Part shown: positions 4,630 to 5,092 of the stretch, in pieces
Position numbering within the stretch: the stretch's first letter is position 1
How the letters are laid out: each line of letters opens with the position of its first letter
The notes under the pieces: model-generated
Told to the model about the DNA's origin: nothing
The model's input: the letters and a program-made list of their open reading frames with translations, nothing else
The model's database searches: none
Assembly: GCA_023266955.1 (NCBI GenBank)
Contig: JAHFOH010000115.1
Span: 1 to 5,092, forward strand
Length of the DNA: 5,092 nt
Direction: 5' to 3'
Source: Nitrososphaerota archaeon
Lineage (GTDB): Archaea > Thermoproteota > Nitrososphaeria > Nitrososphaerales > JAHFOH01
Program-made: the position numbers and the translations under genes

Positions 4630-5092
4630 CTATGAGAAGTCTAGTATTCCAGGTTCGATAATCCCTACAGTGACTACCTCTAAGCCATTATTCCTCAGCT
4701 CCCTGAGAAACATGTTGATGCCAATCGAGTCTCCAGCTATATGCCCGAGAACTATCAAGTTCCCCCGAGAATTCTCACGCAATCTACGGAGCTCATCGTA
4801 ATCGATGTGCAGATAGATGACAGTGTCAATACCGTGATCAAAGTACGCTTTAGCAACTGGATAACCGCCGTTGGTGCCAGCAGCAAAAACTAATGCAATC
4901 TTCCCCGGCTCATTCTGCTCGCTTCCCATTCTTAGGGCAATGCGAGTGCTAGCATTGGCAAATTCAGGAATAGCTTCAAAGGATTGAATTAGATCCTTTA
5001 CTGTTCTTATTCTAGCCTTCTTTACGGTATCCAGCAGAACCTCCCTTCCTATCTGGTCTAGGGGGAGATAGATGTTCATCAATGGCATTCCC
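4630..5092 (-). CDS. NIF3-family protein, C-terminal part (start beyond the right edge)
   Basis: The frame is open to the window edge; the Met codon at 5086-5088 is preceded by a Gly codon in frame and need not be the start. The C-terminal 152 residues from that Met look like the NIF3 / NGG1p-interacting-factor family, whose members form hexameric rings with a dinuclear metal site. Visible landmarks, numbered from that Met, are GMPLMNIYLPLDQIGR near the front, a Gly-rich turn AAGTNGGYPVAKA (69-81) after a hydrophobic strand, a strand-helix unit GIDTVIYLHIDYDEL (86-100), and GHIAGDSIG (115-123). The last corresponds to the family's GHY-x-[ST]-E metal motif; His116 is kept and the Glu position is Asp120. 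The cellular role of this family is not well defined. The N-terminal metal-binding half, with its usual His-His, lies outside the window. It is transcribed towards the protease gene with a 140-base gap to that gene's preferred start. Confidence 0.72.
   Translation of the reverse strand, partial: GMPLMNIYLPLDQIGREVLLDTVKKARIRTVKDLIQSFEAIPEFANASTRIALRMGSEQNEPGKIALVFAAGTNGGYPVAKAYFDHGIDTVIYLHIDYDELRRLRENSRGNLIVLGHIAGDSIGINMFLRELRNNGLEVVTVGIIEPGILDFS

Noticed and set aside
4532..4801. Plus-strand 89-codon frame overlapping the NIF3-like gene end
   Set aside because: Mostly antisense to the conserved NIF3 C terminus, includes the inverted repeat, and shows no protein motif.

Overview
The window looks like chromosomal DNA of an archaeon, probably of the TACK / Nitrososphaeria-Bathyarchaeia kind. 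The evidence is the gene content: a long Lrp-type regulator with two winged helices, membrane-anchored blue-copper proteins, a short DTG aspartic protease and an archaeal NIF3-like protein. The start codons also lack clear Shine-Dalgarno sequences and have AT-rich TATA-like boxes about 25-35 bases upstream. The exact lineage cannot be settled by reading alone. No rRNA, tRNA, CRISPR array or insertion sequence was seen.

Left part (1-1203). At the left edge, on the minus strand, is the C-terminal piece of a PIN-domain (VapC-like) protein. It has no N-terminal half and no start codon in the window, so it reads as a remnant. Just upstream of it on the same strand is a 307-residue regulator built as two consecutive Lrp-like units (HTH, ligand domain, HTH, ligand domain). 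Its start faces a 107-base divergent promoter region shared with the next genes.

Centre (1204-2862). Two tandem paralogous genes, 9 bases apart, each encode five membrane helices followed by an outward-facing cupredoxin domain. All four type 1 copper ligands are present, in an amicyanin-like short Cys-x2-His-x2-Met loop. They are probably membrane-tethered electron carriers made from one transcript. The divergent Lrp-type gene is a natural candidate regulator, but that is inferred from position only.

Right part (2863-5092). A 363-base gap without a convincing gene leads to a short-chain dehydrogenase/reductase with a complete Ser-Tyr-Lys triad. A 16-base element just upstream of its start matches 15 of 16 bases of an element upstream of the first cupredoxin gene, which hints at shared control. 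The dehydrogenase converges on a small minus-strand retropepsin-like aspartic protease, with a 7-bp hairpin between their ends. Further right, also on the minus strand, is the C-terminal part of a NIF3-family protein that runs off the window. A 14-bp near-perfect inverted repeat follows its stop codon.

The strongest leads are the duplicated copper proteins with their silent-site-identical 32-base copper loop, the one-chain double Lrp regulator, and the promoter elements that repeat across the window. I saw no clear sign of an entirely new defence or mobile system.
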